DNA of 64,000 bases from Longimicrobiales bacterium (GTDB lineage: Bacteria > Gemmatimonadota > Gemmatimonadetes > Longimicrobiales > Gaopeijiaceae), in the NCBI GenBank assembly GCA_958295645.1, contig OY282361.1, positions 766,927-830,926 of the forward strand. The letters run 5' to 3'. Below the pieces are notes generated by a model. That model searched no databases. It was not told the DNA's origin and saw only the letters and a list, made by a program, of their open reading frames with translations. The position numbers and the translations under genes were made by a program. Below, one piece after another: positions 1-8,246 of the stretch (the first letter of the stretch is position 1; each line of letters opens with the position of its first letter).

Positions 1-2
1 GG

Positions 3-914
3 GCCGGATTCGTGTGGATCAAGGAAATCCTTTGGCCGACCTTCGAACGCATCGACAAGCTTCAGGAGTCGGCGGGCGGCATCTCCGGATTGCCGACGGG
101 CTTCGTGGACCTCGATCAGATGACCACCGGACTGCAGCCCGGCGATCTCGTCGTCGTCGCGGGCCGCCCGTCCATGGGCAAGACGTCGTGGGTGCTCAAC
201 GTGTCGCAGTCGGTCGCTCTCAACCAAGCCACGCCCGTGGCGATCTTCAGCTTGGAGATGTCCAAGGAGCAGCTTGTTCAGCGATTCCTTTGCGCCGAAG
301 GACGGGTGGACGCCCAGAGACTGCGGCGCGGCCTCCTGTCGCCGGACGAGTACCAGCGCCTCGGGAGGGCGTCGGGGCGTCTCAACACGGCGCCCATTTG
401 GATCGACGACTCGGCCACGTCCAACGTGCTCGAGATGAAGGCGAAAGCGCGGCGCCTCAAGTCGGAATCCGACCTCGGTCTGATCGTGGTCGACTACATG
501 CAGCTGATGTCGTCGTCCAGCGGAAGGAGCGACGGCAGGGTGCAGGAGATCAGCGAGATATCGAGGGGTCTCAAGGCGATGGCGAGGGAGATCGGCGTCC
601 CGCTGATCGCGCTCAGCCAGCTCAGCCGCGCCCCGGAGCAGCGCACGGATCGCCGTCCCCAGCTGTCGGATCTCAGGGACAGCGGGTCCATCGAGCAGGA
701 CGCCGACTTGGTGATGTTCCTCTACCGTCCCGAGTACTACGACGGTCCGGCCGACAAGGACGGGAACTCGCTCGTGGGCAAGGCCGAGCTGATTCTGTCG
801 AAGCAGCGCAACGGCCCCACGGGCAAGATCGACCTGTTCTTCCACAAGGAATTCACGCGCTTCGACTCGGTGGCGCCGGAGCGAGAACGCGAGAGCGGGG
901 AAGGCGGGCATTGA
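3..914 (+). CDS. dnaB: Replicative DNA helicase DnaB, C-terminal part (5' end outside window)
   Basis: RecA-like C-terminal domain of the hexameric replicative helicase, which unwinds DNA ahead of the replisome using ATP. The reading frame is open to the left edge, so the N-terminal domain lies outside the window; the GTG at position 12 is an internal codon, not a start. Visible are the linker and entry motif (GLPTGFVDLD), Walker A GRPSMGKT, a Walker B region ending LIVVDYMQLM, the SQLSR motif and the Arg-finger region with KQRNGPTG. The TGA stop overlaps the TTG start of ispD. No intein is visible in the part present. Confidence 0.95.
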   Translation, partial: AGFVWIKEILWPTFERIDKLQESAGGISGLPTGFVDLDQMTTGLQPGDLVVVAGRPSMGKTSWVLNVSQSVALNQATPVAIFSLEMSKEQLVQRFLCAEGRVDAQRLRRGLLSPDEYQRLGRASGRLNTAPIWIDDSATSNVLEMKAKARRLKSESDLGLIVVDYMQLMSSSSGRSDGRVQEISEISRGLKAMAREIGVPLIALSQLSRAPEQRTDRRPQLSDLRDSGSIEQDADLVMFLYRPEYYDGPADKDGNSLVGKAELILSKQRNGPTGKIDLFFHKEFTRFDSVAPERERESGEGGH

Positions 915-1609
915 GCGGGAGCGGCGTCGTCGTGCTGGTGCCGGCGGCCGGTTCGGGCGAGAGGATGGGCGGCGCGCACAAGCCGTTCCTCCGGATCGGC
1001 GGGCGAACGGTGCTGGAGTTGGCGCTGGAACGCTTCCTGGCCAGGCCGGAGGTGACGGAGGTGGTCGTCGCGATGCCGGCCGGGCTCCTGGAGCCGGAGG
1101 CGGCGGAGGTGGCGGCGGTTCAGGGTCTGGACTCGCGGATTTGCGTGGTCGAGGGCGGGGCCAGCCGCTTCGACTCCGTGGCCTGCGCGTTTGCGGCCGT
1201 TCGGTCGGAGGCGCAGGTGGTGGCGGTCCACGACGGTGCGCGCCCCTTTCCGCCAGCCGAAGCCGTCGAGGCCTGCATCCGGGCGGCGGCGGGCGGCTCG
1301 GTCGCGGCCGTGGGGACTCCGATTGCCGACACGCTCAAGCGGGTGGACGAGCGCGGTCTTGTCGCCGAGACGATTCCGAGGGCCTCGCTGTGGCGCGCCC
1401 AGACGCCGCAGATGTTTCCGCGGGAGGTCTTCGCCCGCGGGGTGGCGCATTGCCGGGCGGCAGGAGCTTCGCCCACGGACGACGCGGCCATGGCCGAAGC
1501 CGTGGGCGCCCCCGTGCAGATGGTGGCCGCCTCCTCCGCCAACCTCAAGATCACGCTCCCGGACGACGTGCGGGTGGCGGAGTGCCTGCGGCGTTCGGGA
1601 CTCGCGTGA
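911..1609 (+). CDS. ispD: 2-C-methyl-D-erythritol 4-phosphate cytidylyltransferase IspD
   Basis: Transfers CMP from CTP to methylerythritol phosphate in the non-mevalonate isoprenoid pathway; cytosolic. 232 aa, normal for the family. The nucleotide-binding motif is PAAGSGERMG followed by a conserved Lys (HKPF). The substrate region RASLWRAQTPQMF carries the conserved Arg, and NLKITLPDD the C-terminal Lys. The TTG at 911 overlaps the dnaB stop (TTGA) and places the motif at the usual distance; the in-frame GTG at 932 is an alternative start. Upstream in-frame codons belong to the dnaB region and are not part of the gene. ispF, often adjacent or fused, is not here. It overlaps the next gene at GTGA, which suggests translational coupling. 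Confidence 0.93.
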   Translation: MSGSGVVVLVPAAGSGERMGGAHKPFLRIGGRTVLELALERFLARPEVTEVVVAMPAGLLEPEAAEVAAVQGLDSRICVVEGGASRFDSVACAFAAVRSEAQVVAVHDGARPFPPAEAVEACIRAAAGGSVAAVGTPIADTLKRVDERGLVAETIPRASLWRAQTPQMFPREVFARGVAHCRAAGASPTDDAAMAEAVGAPVQMVAASSANLKITLPDDVRVAECLRRSGLA

Positions 1610-2754
1610 CCGGCCCGGCGCTTGGCGGAGGTCTGGCCGACTGTGCGCGTCGGTTGCGGGCGGGCGAGTTGGCGGTGCACCCGGCCGAGACCGTGTACGG
1701 CTTCGGGGGGACTCTGGAACGGCGTCCGCTGGAGGCGTTGCGGGCGTTGAAGGGACGGCAGTCCGGCGGGTTCGTCGTCCTGATCCCGGCCCTGGAGAGC
1801 GCGGAGCCGCTTCTGGGAGATGCCGGCCGCCTGCTGGCGCGGGCCTTCTGGCCGGGCCCGCTGACGCTCGTGGCCGACGATCCGGCCGGTTGCTTTCCCG
1901 CGGGAGCCAAGGCGCCGGACGGGTCGGTGGCGTTGAGGGTTCCCGGGCGGGAGGACACTCTGGCTTTGCTGCGGGAGGTCGGCGCGCCGCTGACGTCGAC
2001 GTCGGCCAACGCTCCGGGCGGACGCCCGGCGGTCACGGCGGCCGAGGCGCTTGCGACGGCTCGCGGACTGGGACACGAGCTGGCGGTCCTCGACGGCGGC
2101 CGCCTGCCGGGTGGGCGCTCGTCCACCTTGGTCCGGGCCGGGCCGGGGCCTCCGCTGCTGCTGCGCCGCGGCCAAGTGGCCGAGCGCGACTTGGCGCGGG
2201 CGCTCGGCGGCGAGATCGTTGTCTCCGAGGACGCCCCCGGCCCGGCGCCCTTCGTGATCACGTTCGTCTGCACGGGCAACACGTGCCGCTCTCCGATGGC
2301 CGAGGCCATCGCCCGCAGGGCCGTCGAGCGCGGAGGCGTTTCCGGCATTGAAGTGCGGTCGGCCGGCGTGGCGGCGGGGCTGGGAGCGCCGGCGAGCGAG
2401 GGAGCGCGGCGGGCTGCCGCGGAGGCCGGGCTGGACTTGGCGCGGCACCGCAGCACGCCTCTGTCCCGCGAGATGGTGCAGTCGTCCAGCCTGATCCTGT
2501 GCATGGGACGCAGCCACGCGGACCAAGTCGAGGCCCTGGGGGGCGGCGACCGTTGCAGGCTGCTGAGGGAGATGGCGGCCGACACGAGCCGGGCCGGCGG
2601 GAGGCCTTCGACGGGCGAGACGGGCTTGGCTGGCCGAACCGCCGAGGTGGCGGATCCGTTCGGTGGCGGCGACGACCTCTACAGGGAGACGTTCTTGGAG
2701 TTGGAGGAGGCCGTGGAGGCGGTCTTGGGCGGGCTGGCGCGCGACCGTGGGTAG
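1606..2754 (+). CDS. Fusion protein: Sua5/YrdC threonylcarbamoyl-AMP synthase + low-molecular-weight phosphatase
   Basis: 382 aa with two enzyme domains. Residues about 1-200 match Sua5/YciO/YrdC, which makes threonylcarbamoyl-AMP for tRNA t6A37: HPAETVYGFGG, LKGRQ, FWPGPLTLV and TSTSAN are visible. Residues about 218-380 match the low-molecular-weight phosphatase family: the P-loop CTGNTCRSP begins at Cys222 and the general-acid DP lies in VADPFGG. Thr at the fifth P-loop position (C-T-G-N-T) is the residue reported for protein-arginine phosphatases of the YwlE type. In Bacillus the two functions are separate neighbouring genes (ywlC, ywlE); here they are one reading frame without a stop. 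The GTG start overlaps the ispD stop. Which phosphatase substrate is used is inference. Confidence 0.88.
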   Translation: MTGPALGGGLADCARRLRAGELAVHPAETVYGFGGTLERRPLEALRALKGRQSGGFVVLIPALESAEPLLGDAGRLLARAFWPGPLTLVADDPAGCFPAGAKAPDGSVALRVPGREDTLALLREVGAPLTSTSANAPGGRPAVTAAEALATARGLGHELAVLDGGRLPGGRSSTLVRAGPGPPLLLRRGQVAERDLARALGGEIVVSEDAPGPAPFVITFVCTGNTCRSPMAEAIARRAVERGGVSGIEVRSAGVAAGLGAPASEGARRAAAEAGLDLARHRSTPLSREMVQSSSLILCMGRSHADQVEALGGGDRCRLLREMAADTSRAGGRPSTGETGLAGRTAEVADPFGGGDDLYRETFLELEEAVEAVLGGLARDRG

Positions 2755-3568
2755 CCATGGCGCCGTGGGCCGCCGCGTGTACGCCATCCTCGGCGATCCC
2801 GTCTCGCACAGCCTCTCGCCGGCCATCCACAACGCGGCCTTTCGGGCGGCGGGGCGGAAGGCGCGGTACGAGGCGCGAGCCGTGTCCGCTTCCGAATGCG
2901 GGACGACGCTGCGCCGGCTTGCGCTCCGCGGCGGCGGCGGCAACGTCACCGTGCCGCACAAGGAGCGGGCCCTGCCGTTCCTGGATCGGCGGACGGAAGC
3001 GGTCGCCGCGACGGGCGCCTGCAACACGTTCTGGGCGGAGGACGGCGCGGTCTGGGGCGACAACACCGACGTGGCCGGATTCCAGACCGTGTGGCGCGAG
3101 GCGACGGCGGGCCGGGCTGGGCCTCTCGACGTGCTCGTTCTGGGCGCGGGGGGCGCGGCTCGGGCGGTCGTCGCGGCGCTGCTCGGGGATCGCCGGACGG
3201 GACGCATCGGCCTCTGGAACCGCACTCCCGAGCGAGCCCGCGCCGTGGTGCGCCACTTCGGCAGCCCCTGCGCCGTGGCGCTGGCGGACTGGCGGTCGAG
3301 CGGGGCGGACGCGCTGGTCAATGCGACTTCCGCGGGCATGAACGGCGGACCTGCGCCCGTCGACCTGCGACTCCTGGCCCAGCCTCCGGGCGCAGTCTTG
3401 GATCTCGTGTACGGCCGCGAGTCCACCGCGCTGGTGCGGCAAGCGAAGGGCATGGGCGTGGCCGCCACCGACGGCCGGCAGATGCTCCTGCGGCAAGCGG
3501 AGGCGTCCTACGAGCGCTGGTTTGGGGAGCCGCCTCCGCAGGGAGTCATGCGTTGCGCGCTCGGGTAG
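2747..3568 (+). CDS. aroE: Shikimate dehydrogenase AroE
   Basis: NADPH-dependent reduction of 3-dehydroshikimate to shikimate in aromatic amino-acid synthesis. 273 aa, normal length. The N-terminal substrate domain has GDPVSHSLSP, NVTVPHK (catalytic Lys) and GDNTDVAGF (catalytic Asp). The NADP domain carries GAGGAARAV and NRTPERA; NATSAGM and DGRQMLLRQA follow. The GTG at 2747 overlaps the end of the previous gene; the GTG at 2765 (VGRRVYAILG) is an equally good start by alignment. Its 3' end overlaps the comF start by 16 nt. Confidence 0.93.
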   Translation: MGSHGAVGRRVYAILGDPVSHSLSPAIHNAAFRAAGRKARYEARAVSASECGTTLRRLALRGGGGNVTVPHKERALPFLDRRTEAVAATGACNTFWAEDGAVWGDNTDVAGFQTVWREATAGRAGPLDVLVLGAGGAARAVVAALLGDRRTGRIGLWNRTPERARAVVRHFGSPCAVALADWRSSGADALVNATSAGMNGGPAPVDLRLLAQPPGAVLDLVYGRESTALVRQAKGMGVAATDGRQMLLRQAEASYERWFGEPPPQGVMRCALG

Positions 3569-4413
3569 CGGTCTTGGGCAGCCGCGGCTCCGCGGCCGAC
3601 CGGTCGGCGACCGAAGCGACAGGGCGCCTCTCGCCGGGTCGGCTGGCGGGAAGCGTCGCGGCGTTGCTGGAATTCTTGTTGCCCGCGGCCTGCGCAGCCT
3701 GCGGCGGCTCGGTGGAGGAAGCGGCCGGATCGGGGCCCGTCTGCCGGAACTGCCGTCTGGCGCTTCCCGCCGTCCCGTTGCCGGTGTGCGATCGTTGCGG
3801 CGCCCCCTCGGGAACCGGCCGTGCGCCCGCCTGTCTGGAATGCGCCGACTGGCCCGGCGGGTTGCGCGGCGCCCGTGCGGCCTGTCTCCTGGAGTCGCCC
3901 GCCCGCGAACTGGTGCACGCGCTCAAGTACCAAGGTTGGCGCGGCGCCGGCCTCTTCATGGGCGAGGAAATGGCGAAGCGGGCCGGTCCGGCCGTCCGCG
4001 AGGCGGACTGCGTGGCGCCCGTGCCCACGGCCGCGCGCAACATGCGGCGCCGGGGCTACAATCAGGCCCGGGTGATCGCCGGGGCGCTCGCGGACGCCCT
4101 CGACGTCCCCCTCGCGGACTGCCTCGAACGGCGCCGCCAGGAGGGCACGCAAACCGCCTTGAACCCAGCCCAGCGCAAGGCTAACGTGAGTAGTGCGTTC
4201 GCGCTCGCTCCGGGCGGAGGCGCCGCGGTCGAGGGACGCCAAGTCGTGCTGGTCGACGACGTGCTCACGACGGGCGCCACGGTGCTGGCCGCCTTCAGGG
4301 CGATGGCGCCGGCAGCCCCCGTCGGCGTGTTCGCGTATGCGTTCGCGCGCACGGTTCCCCTGTCCGCCGCCTCGGACTCCGGCGACGAACCTTCCCTTCC
4401 AGAGCTGAGGTAA
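3553..4413 (+). CDS. comF: ComF family phosphoribosyltransferase-like protein
   Basis: 286 aa. ComF proteins are linked to DNA uptake and processing in naturally competent bacteria; the biochemical role is not settled. Two N-terminal zinc-ribbon-like pairs are visible (CAACGG...CRNC and CDRCG...CLEC), then a PRTase-type domain with the PRPP motif VVLVDDVLTTGAT and the typical RRGYNQA segment. The TTG at 3553 overlaps aroE; other in-frame TTG codons (for example 3574) are possible, and the first about 30 residues are not conserved family sequence. It is followed 3 nt later by gapA. Confidence 0.85.
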   Translation: MRARVAVLGSRGSAADRSATEATGRLSPGRLAGSVAALLEFLLPAACAACGGSVEEAAGSGPVCRNCRLALPAVPLPVCDRCGAPSGTGRAPACLECADWPGGLRGARAACLLESPARELVHALKYQGWRGAGLFMGEEMAKRAGPAVREADCVAPVPTAARNMRRRGYNQARVIAGALADALDVPLADCLERRRQEGTQTALNPAQRKANVSSAFALAPGGGAAVEGRQVVLVDDVLTTGATVLAAFRAMAPAAPVGVFAYAFARTVPLSAASDSGDEPSLPELR

Positions 4414-4416
4414 GAC

Positions 4417-5427
4417 ATGAAGATCCGAGTTGCCGTCAACGGATTCGGGCGCATCGGCCGCAACGTCGTGCGCGCGGCCAAGCGCTCCGGCGCTCCGTTC
4501 GACTTCGTCGCCGTCAACGACTTGGCCGGCAGCGAGACGCTCGCGCATCTCCTCAAGCACGACTCCGTCCACGGCCGTTATCCGGGGTCCGTGGAAGCGG
4601 CGGAGGGGAGCTTGGTCGTGGACGGCGACATGATCCGCGTCCTCTCGGAGCGCGATCCGGCCAAGTTGCCATGGGGCGACTTGGGGGTGGACGTCGTGGT
4701 GGAGGCGACGGGCCTCTTCCGAAGCCGAGACCAAGCCGGCAAGCACCTCGAGGCCGGAGCCCGAAAGGTCGTGATTTCGGCGCCCGCCAAGGATGAAGAC
4801 GTCACCATCGTCTTCGGCGTCAACCACGACCGCTACGACCCGGATCGGCATCACGTCATTTCCAACGCAAGCTGCACGACGAACTGCCTGGCGCCCGTCG
4901 CCAAGGTCTTGTCGAGCGAGTTCGGGTTCGTGCGCGGCCTCATGACCACGATCCACTCCTACACGGGCGGCCAAGCCATCCTCGACGCGCCGCACAAGGA
5001 CCTGCGCCGGGGACGGGCGGCCGCGATGAGCATGATTCCGACCACTACGGGCGCAGCGCGCGCCATCGGCCTAGTGTTGCCGGAGCTGCAAGGCAAGCTG
5101 GACGGAATGGCCATTCGCGTGCCGACGCCGAACGTGTCGCTGGTGGACCTCGTGGCCGAAGTCGAGCGTCCAGCGACGGCCGAGGCCGTCAACGACGCCT
5201 TTCGGGCGGCCGCCGGGGCCGGCTTGGCGGGCGTGCTGGAGGTCGAGGACGCGCCCCTCGTCTCGGTGGACTTCACGGGCGCCGCCGCCAGTTCGGTGGT
5301 CGACGCTCCGAGCACCTCCGTCATGGACGACCGGATGGTGAAGGTCTTGTCCTGGTACGACAACGAGTGGGGATACTCGGCCAGGGTGGTGGACTTGGCC
5401 GGGTACGTCGGCGGCCTGCTCTCCTGA
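4417..5427 (+). CDS. gapA: Glyceraldehyde-3-phosphate dehydrogenase, type I
   Basis: 336 aa glycolytic NAD-dependent enzyme producing 1,3-bisphosphoglycerate. Rossmann motif VNGFGRIGR at residues 6-14, catalytic [25 protein letters not shown] and the C-terminal [10 protein letters not shown] are all present. The ATG is preceded by GAGGTAAG, an acceptable ribosome site. It forms a gapA-pgk-tpiA run with tight spacing, so triose-phosphate metabolism is probably co-expressed. Confidence 0.96.
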   Translation: MKIRVAVNGFGRIGRNVVRAAKRSGAPFDFVAVNDLAGSETLAHLLKHDSVHGRYPGSVEAAEGSLVVDGDMIRVLSERDPAKLPWGDLGVDVVVEATGLFRSRDQAGKHLEAGARKVVISAPAKDEDVTIVFGVNHDRYDPDRHHVISNASCTTNCLAPVAKVLSSEFGFVRGLMTTIHSYTGGQAILDAPHKDLRRGRAAAMSMIPTTTGAARAIGLVLPELQGKLDGMAIRVPTPNVSLVDLVAEVERPATAEAVNDAFRAAAGAGLAGVLEVEDAPLVSVDFTGAAASSVVDAPSTSVMDDRMVKVLSWYDNEWGYSARVVDLAGYVGGLLS

Positions 5428-5447
5428 CAGCGCCGGGGAGGCCGCCG

Positions 5448-6689
5448 CTGCATCCGAAGAAGGGCCTGGACGACCTCCCGGTCGCCGCGTTGCCGGGAGC
5501 CACCGTCCTCCTGCGCGCCGACTTCAACGTTCCCGTGTCCAGCGGGGAAGTGGCGGACGACACTCGCATCCGGCGCACATTGCCGACTATCCGGCGCCTT
5601 GTCCGTGCGGGAGCGCGCGTGGCCGTCTTGTCGCACCTAGGGCGCCCCCGGGGCGAGCCCGATCCCGGCCTGACCTTGGCGCCGGTTGCACGCCGTCTGT
5701 CGGAGTTGCTGGGACGGCCGCGCGATGCGGTTCGCTTCGTTCGCCACGCCTCCGGCGAACCTGCCGCGGCCGCGGTCGCAAGGCTCGCGGTCGGCGAAGT
5801 GCTGCTCCTCGAGAACACCCGCTTCCTGCCGGGAGAGGCCGCCAACGCGCGATCCCTCGCGAGGGAGTGGGCCTCCTGGGCCGACCACTTCGTCACGGAG
5901 GCCTTCGGCACGGCCCACCGGGCCCACGCTTCCACGGACGCGCTCCCCCGCGCCGTGCGCGACAAGGGCGGCGAGGCCGTCGCCGGCGAGCTCGTGGAGC
6001 GCGAGATCGCCTGCCTGGGCCGCGCCCTGGACGAGCCGGCCCGGCCTTTCGTGGCAGTGCTCGGCGGAGCCAAGATCTCGGACAAGATCGAGTTGGTCGA
6101 GGCTCTCTTGGGCCGCGCGGACGTGCTGCTGGCCGGGGGCGCCATGGCCAACGTGTTCCTGCGCGCCCTGGGGCTGGAGACGGGTACTTCGCTTGTGGAG
6201 GACGGGGCGGTGGACGTGGCGCGACGGCTCCTGGACATGGCCGGGCCGCGTCTGTCGCTTCCCGTGGACTGCGTGGTGGCCGGACGGGTCGAGCCGGGCG
6301 CCGAGACACGGGTCGCTCCGCGGACGGAAGTCGGCGCCGGCGAGGCCATTGTCGACATCGGACCCACCACGGCGGAGCTGTACGGCCGCCGCATCGCCGA
6401 GGCGGGGACGGTCGTGTGGAACGGCCCCATGGGCGTGTTCGAGATGGACGGCTTCGGGGCCGGAACGACCAAGGTGGGCTTGGCGGCCGCCTCTGCCGCG
6501 GCCCGAGGGGCGACCGCGATCGTAGGAGGAGGAGACTCGGCGGCCGCGGCGAAGTTCGCAGGCGTGGCCGACCGCGTCACGCACGTGTCCACGGGCGGCG
6601 GGGCCGCGCTCGAGTTCTTGGCCTGCAAGGAGATGCCGGGGCTCGCCGCGCTGTCCGACCGATCCCCTTCGGCGGAGGTGGCGCGATGA
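5448..6689 (+). CDS. pgk: Phosphoglycerate kinase, probable CTG start
   Basis: Transfers phosphate between 1,3-bisphosphoglycerate and ADP. 413 aa from the proposed start. Motifs: LLRADFNVP, SHLGRPRG, LLENTRF, GGAKISDKI, the ATP-domain WNGPMGVFE and STGGGAALEFL. No ATG or GTG lies in frame where the family begins. The CTG at 5448 gives LHPKKGLDDL, matching the usual N-terminus, and sits 6 nt after a strong GGGGAGG at 5435-5441, so a rare CTG start is the best reading. The TTG at 5490 would remove the first helix. Ends overlapping tpiA (ATGA). Confidence 0.93.
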   Translation: MHPKKGLDDLPVAALPGATVLLRADFNVPVSSGEVADDTRIRRTLPTIRRLVRAGARVAVLSHLGRPRGEPDPGLTLAPVARRLSELLGRPRDAVRFVRHASGEPAAAAVARLAVGEVLLLENTRFLPGEAANARSLAREWASWADHFVTEAFGTAHRAHASTDALPRAVRDKGGEAVAGELVEREIACLGRALDEPARPFVAVLGGAKISDKIELVEALLGRADVLLAGGAMANVFLRALGLETGTSLVEDGAVDVARRLLDMAGPRLSLPVDCVVAGRVEPGAETRVAPRTEVGAGEAIVDIGPTTAELYGRRIAEAGTVVWNGPMGVFEMDGFGAGTTKVGLAAASAAARGATAIVGGGDSAAAAKFAGVADRVTHVSTGGGAALEFLACKEMPGLAALSDRSPSAEVAR

Positions 6690-7486
6690 ATCAACGTCCG
6701 GTGGTAGAACCCGGCGCGGCCGGGGCGGCCGAGGCGGGCCCAGGGCCTGGGACAGGCGCCCTGCGCCGCCCGATCGTGGCGGCCAACTGGAAGATGAACT
6801 TGGGTCCTTCGAGGGCGGCCGCCTTCTTCGCGGCGTTTCGGCTTGGCCCGAACGTGAGCCGGGTGCGGTTGCAGTTCTTCGTGCCCGCGGTCTCCTTGGC
6901 CGCGGCGAGGACCGCGGCGAAGGTCGCGGCCGAATTCGGCATCCAGAACGTCCATTGGGAGCGCGAGGGCGCCTTGACCGGCGAGACCTCGGCCGAGATG
7001 GCCCGAGAGGCGGGGGTAGCGTTGGCCCTGGTCGGGCACTCCGAGCGCCGCCATGTCTTCGGGGAGACGGACGCCGAAGTGGCGCGCAAGACGCGGGCCG
7101 TGTCGCGAGCCGGCCTGACGCCCGTCGTCTGCGTGGGCGAACGCCTGGAGGAGCGCCGCGCGGGACGCTTGGAAGAGGTCCTCCGCCGGCAAGTGGGCGC
7201 CTTCGTCGGCGCGCTGGCAGGCGCGAAGGAGTGGATGGTCGCCTACGAGCCCGTCTGGGCGATCGGCACCGGTGAAACGGCCACGCCGCAGGACGCGTTC
7301 GAGGCACACGAGATCGTCCGCGCGGCATTGGGGGAGGCCGGCCCCGGCCCGATCCTCTACGGCGGCAGCGTCAAGCCGGGCAACGCCGCCGAACTCCTGG
7401 GCGTCCACGGCGTCGACGGCGTTCTCGTGGGCGGAGCGAGCCTGGATCCGGCCGAGTTCGCCGGAATCGTCGCGGCCGCGACCTGA
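6686..7486 (+). CDS. tpiA: Triosephosphate isomerase
   Basis: Interconverts glyceraldehyde 3-phosphate and dihydroxyacetone phosphate. 266 aa, with about 25 extra non-conserved N-terminal residues before VAANWKMN. Catalytic His in GHSERR, catalytic Glu in AYEPVWAIGTG and the phosphate loop YGGSVKPGN are present. The ATG overlaps the pgk stop. A start nearer IVAANWKMN is possible but no codon there is better placed. Confidence 0.95.
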   Translation: MNQRPVVEPGAAGAAEAGPGPGTGALRRPIVAANWKMNLGPSRAAAFFAAFRLGPNVSRVRLQFFVPAVSLAAARTAAKVAAEFGIQNVHWEREGALTGETSAEMAREAGVALALVGHSERRHVFGETDAEVARKTRAVSRAGLTPVVCVGERLEERRAGRLEEVLRRQVGAFVGALAGAKEWMVAYEPVWAIGTGETATPQDAFEAHEIVRAALGEAGPGPILYGGSVKPGNAAELLGVHGVDGVLVGGASLDPAEFAGIVAAAT

Positions 7487-7507
7487 CCGGCGGCCCAACG
7501 ACGACCT

Positions 7508-7676
7508 GGAGACGCGCTGGCTTCAAGGCCCGGCCGCCTGGGGACGCACCGACTTGGACGCCCGGCCCGGCCGCCTGGAGACCTGCCGACCCTAGCCCAG
7601 CGGCCCGGAGACCCGCCGGCTTTGAGGCCCGGCCCAGCGGCCCGGAGACGCACCGGCTTGGAAGCCCGGCCCAGCC
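7508..7676 (+). repeat. Degenerate tandem repeat, five copies of about 30-37 bp, between tpiA and secG
   Basis: Five consecutive units begin with GGAGAC or GGGGAC at 7508, 7540, 7577, 7607 and 7644 and end near CCCGGCC(G/C)(C/A)(C/G). Unit lengths are 32, 37, 30, 37 and about 33 bp. The array lies in the 300 bp gap between tpiA and secG (7487-7786), which otherwise holds only the secG promoter candidate. Irregular length and divergence suggest an old minisatellite. The frames through it are not supported as genes. Confidence 0.8.
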
Positions 7677-7690
7677 CTCGGCTCCGCGAA

Positions 7691-7719
7691 TTGACATGCC
7701 GTCCCGTTTCGGGCATGTT
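7691..7719 (+). promoter_or_regulatory. Candidate secG promoter with an embedded inverted repeat
   Basis: A perfect TTGACA at 7691-7696 is followed after 17 bp by CATGTT at 7714-7719, about 68 bp upstream of the secG ATG. Overlapping the spacer, ACATGCC at 7694 pairs with GGCATGT at 7712-7718 (7 bp arms, 11 nt apart), so a regulator site or mRNA hairpin is possible. Confidence 0.45.
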
Positions 7720-7786
7720 CCAACCTTCCCGGGGCCGCCCGCCGCTTGCGCCGCGCCATCCCGCTGACCGCATACTTCGAGAGCAA

Positions 7787-8218
7787 ATGTACGGATTCCT
7801 GTTGGCCCTTCTGGTACTGGACGGAGTCTTCCTGGCCGTCGTGATCCTGCTTCAAGCCGGCAAGGGCGGGGGGCTGGCCGCGGTGGGAGGAGGCGCGGCG
7901 GCGACCGAGGTGCTAGGCGGCCGCCAGGCGACGACCCTCTTGACGCGCGCGACCTGGGTCGCCGGAGCGGCCTTCATGGTCATCGCGCTGATCCTGGCGA
8001 TTCTTTCCTCGCGCAACGAACTGCCGACGTCGGTGCTGGAAGGCGTGGGAGCCCCTGCTTCCGTGGCGCCGGAGCCGATCTTGGGAGGCGGGGGGGCCGC
8101 GAGCGACGGGTTGCTCCTTCCCGGCGCCGGCGACGAGCCGTCCGACCCGTCTGCGGGCGCCGGCGACGATCCGCCGGACGAGGGCTCGGAAGGGCCGCCG
8201 CCGGGCCCGACCGGATAA
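7787..8218 (+). CDS. secG: Preprotein translocase subunit SecG
   Basis: Accessory subunit of the SecYEG channel in the inner membrane. 143 aa: two hydrophobic segments (about residues 3-23 and 52-72) flank the conserved LLQAGKGGGLA...GGAAATEVLGGRQATT loop. The C-terminal half after about residue 75 is Gly/Pro/Asp-rich and low complexity, making the protein longer than the usual 70-110 aa. Start at the ATG at 7787; the open frame upstream runs through the repeat patch and is not conserved. Follows the glycolytic genes, an arrangement common in bacteria (tpiA-secG). Confidence 0.92.
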   Translation: MYGFLLALLVLDGVFLAVVILLQAGKGGGLAAVGGGAAATEVLGGRQATTLLTRATWVAGAAFMVIALILAILSSRNELPTSVLEGVGAPASVAPEPILGGGGAASDGLLLPGAGDEPSDPSAGAGDDPPDEGSEGPPPGPTG

Positions 8219-8246
8219 GGCCCCCGGCGCCCAAGGCTGCGCGACG

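Noticed and set aside
1120-3468. Very long minus-strand open frame antisense to ispD and the Sua5 fusion
   Set aside because: High-GC frame artefact: Arg/Pro/Ser-rich, no motif, antisense to well-supported genes.
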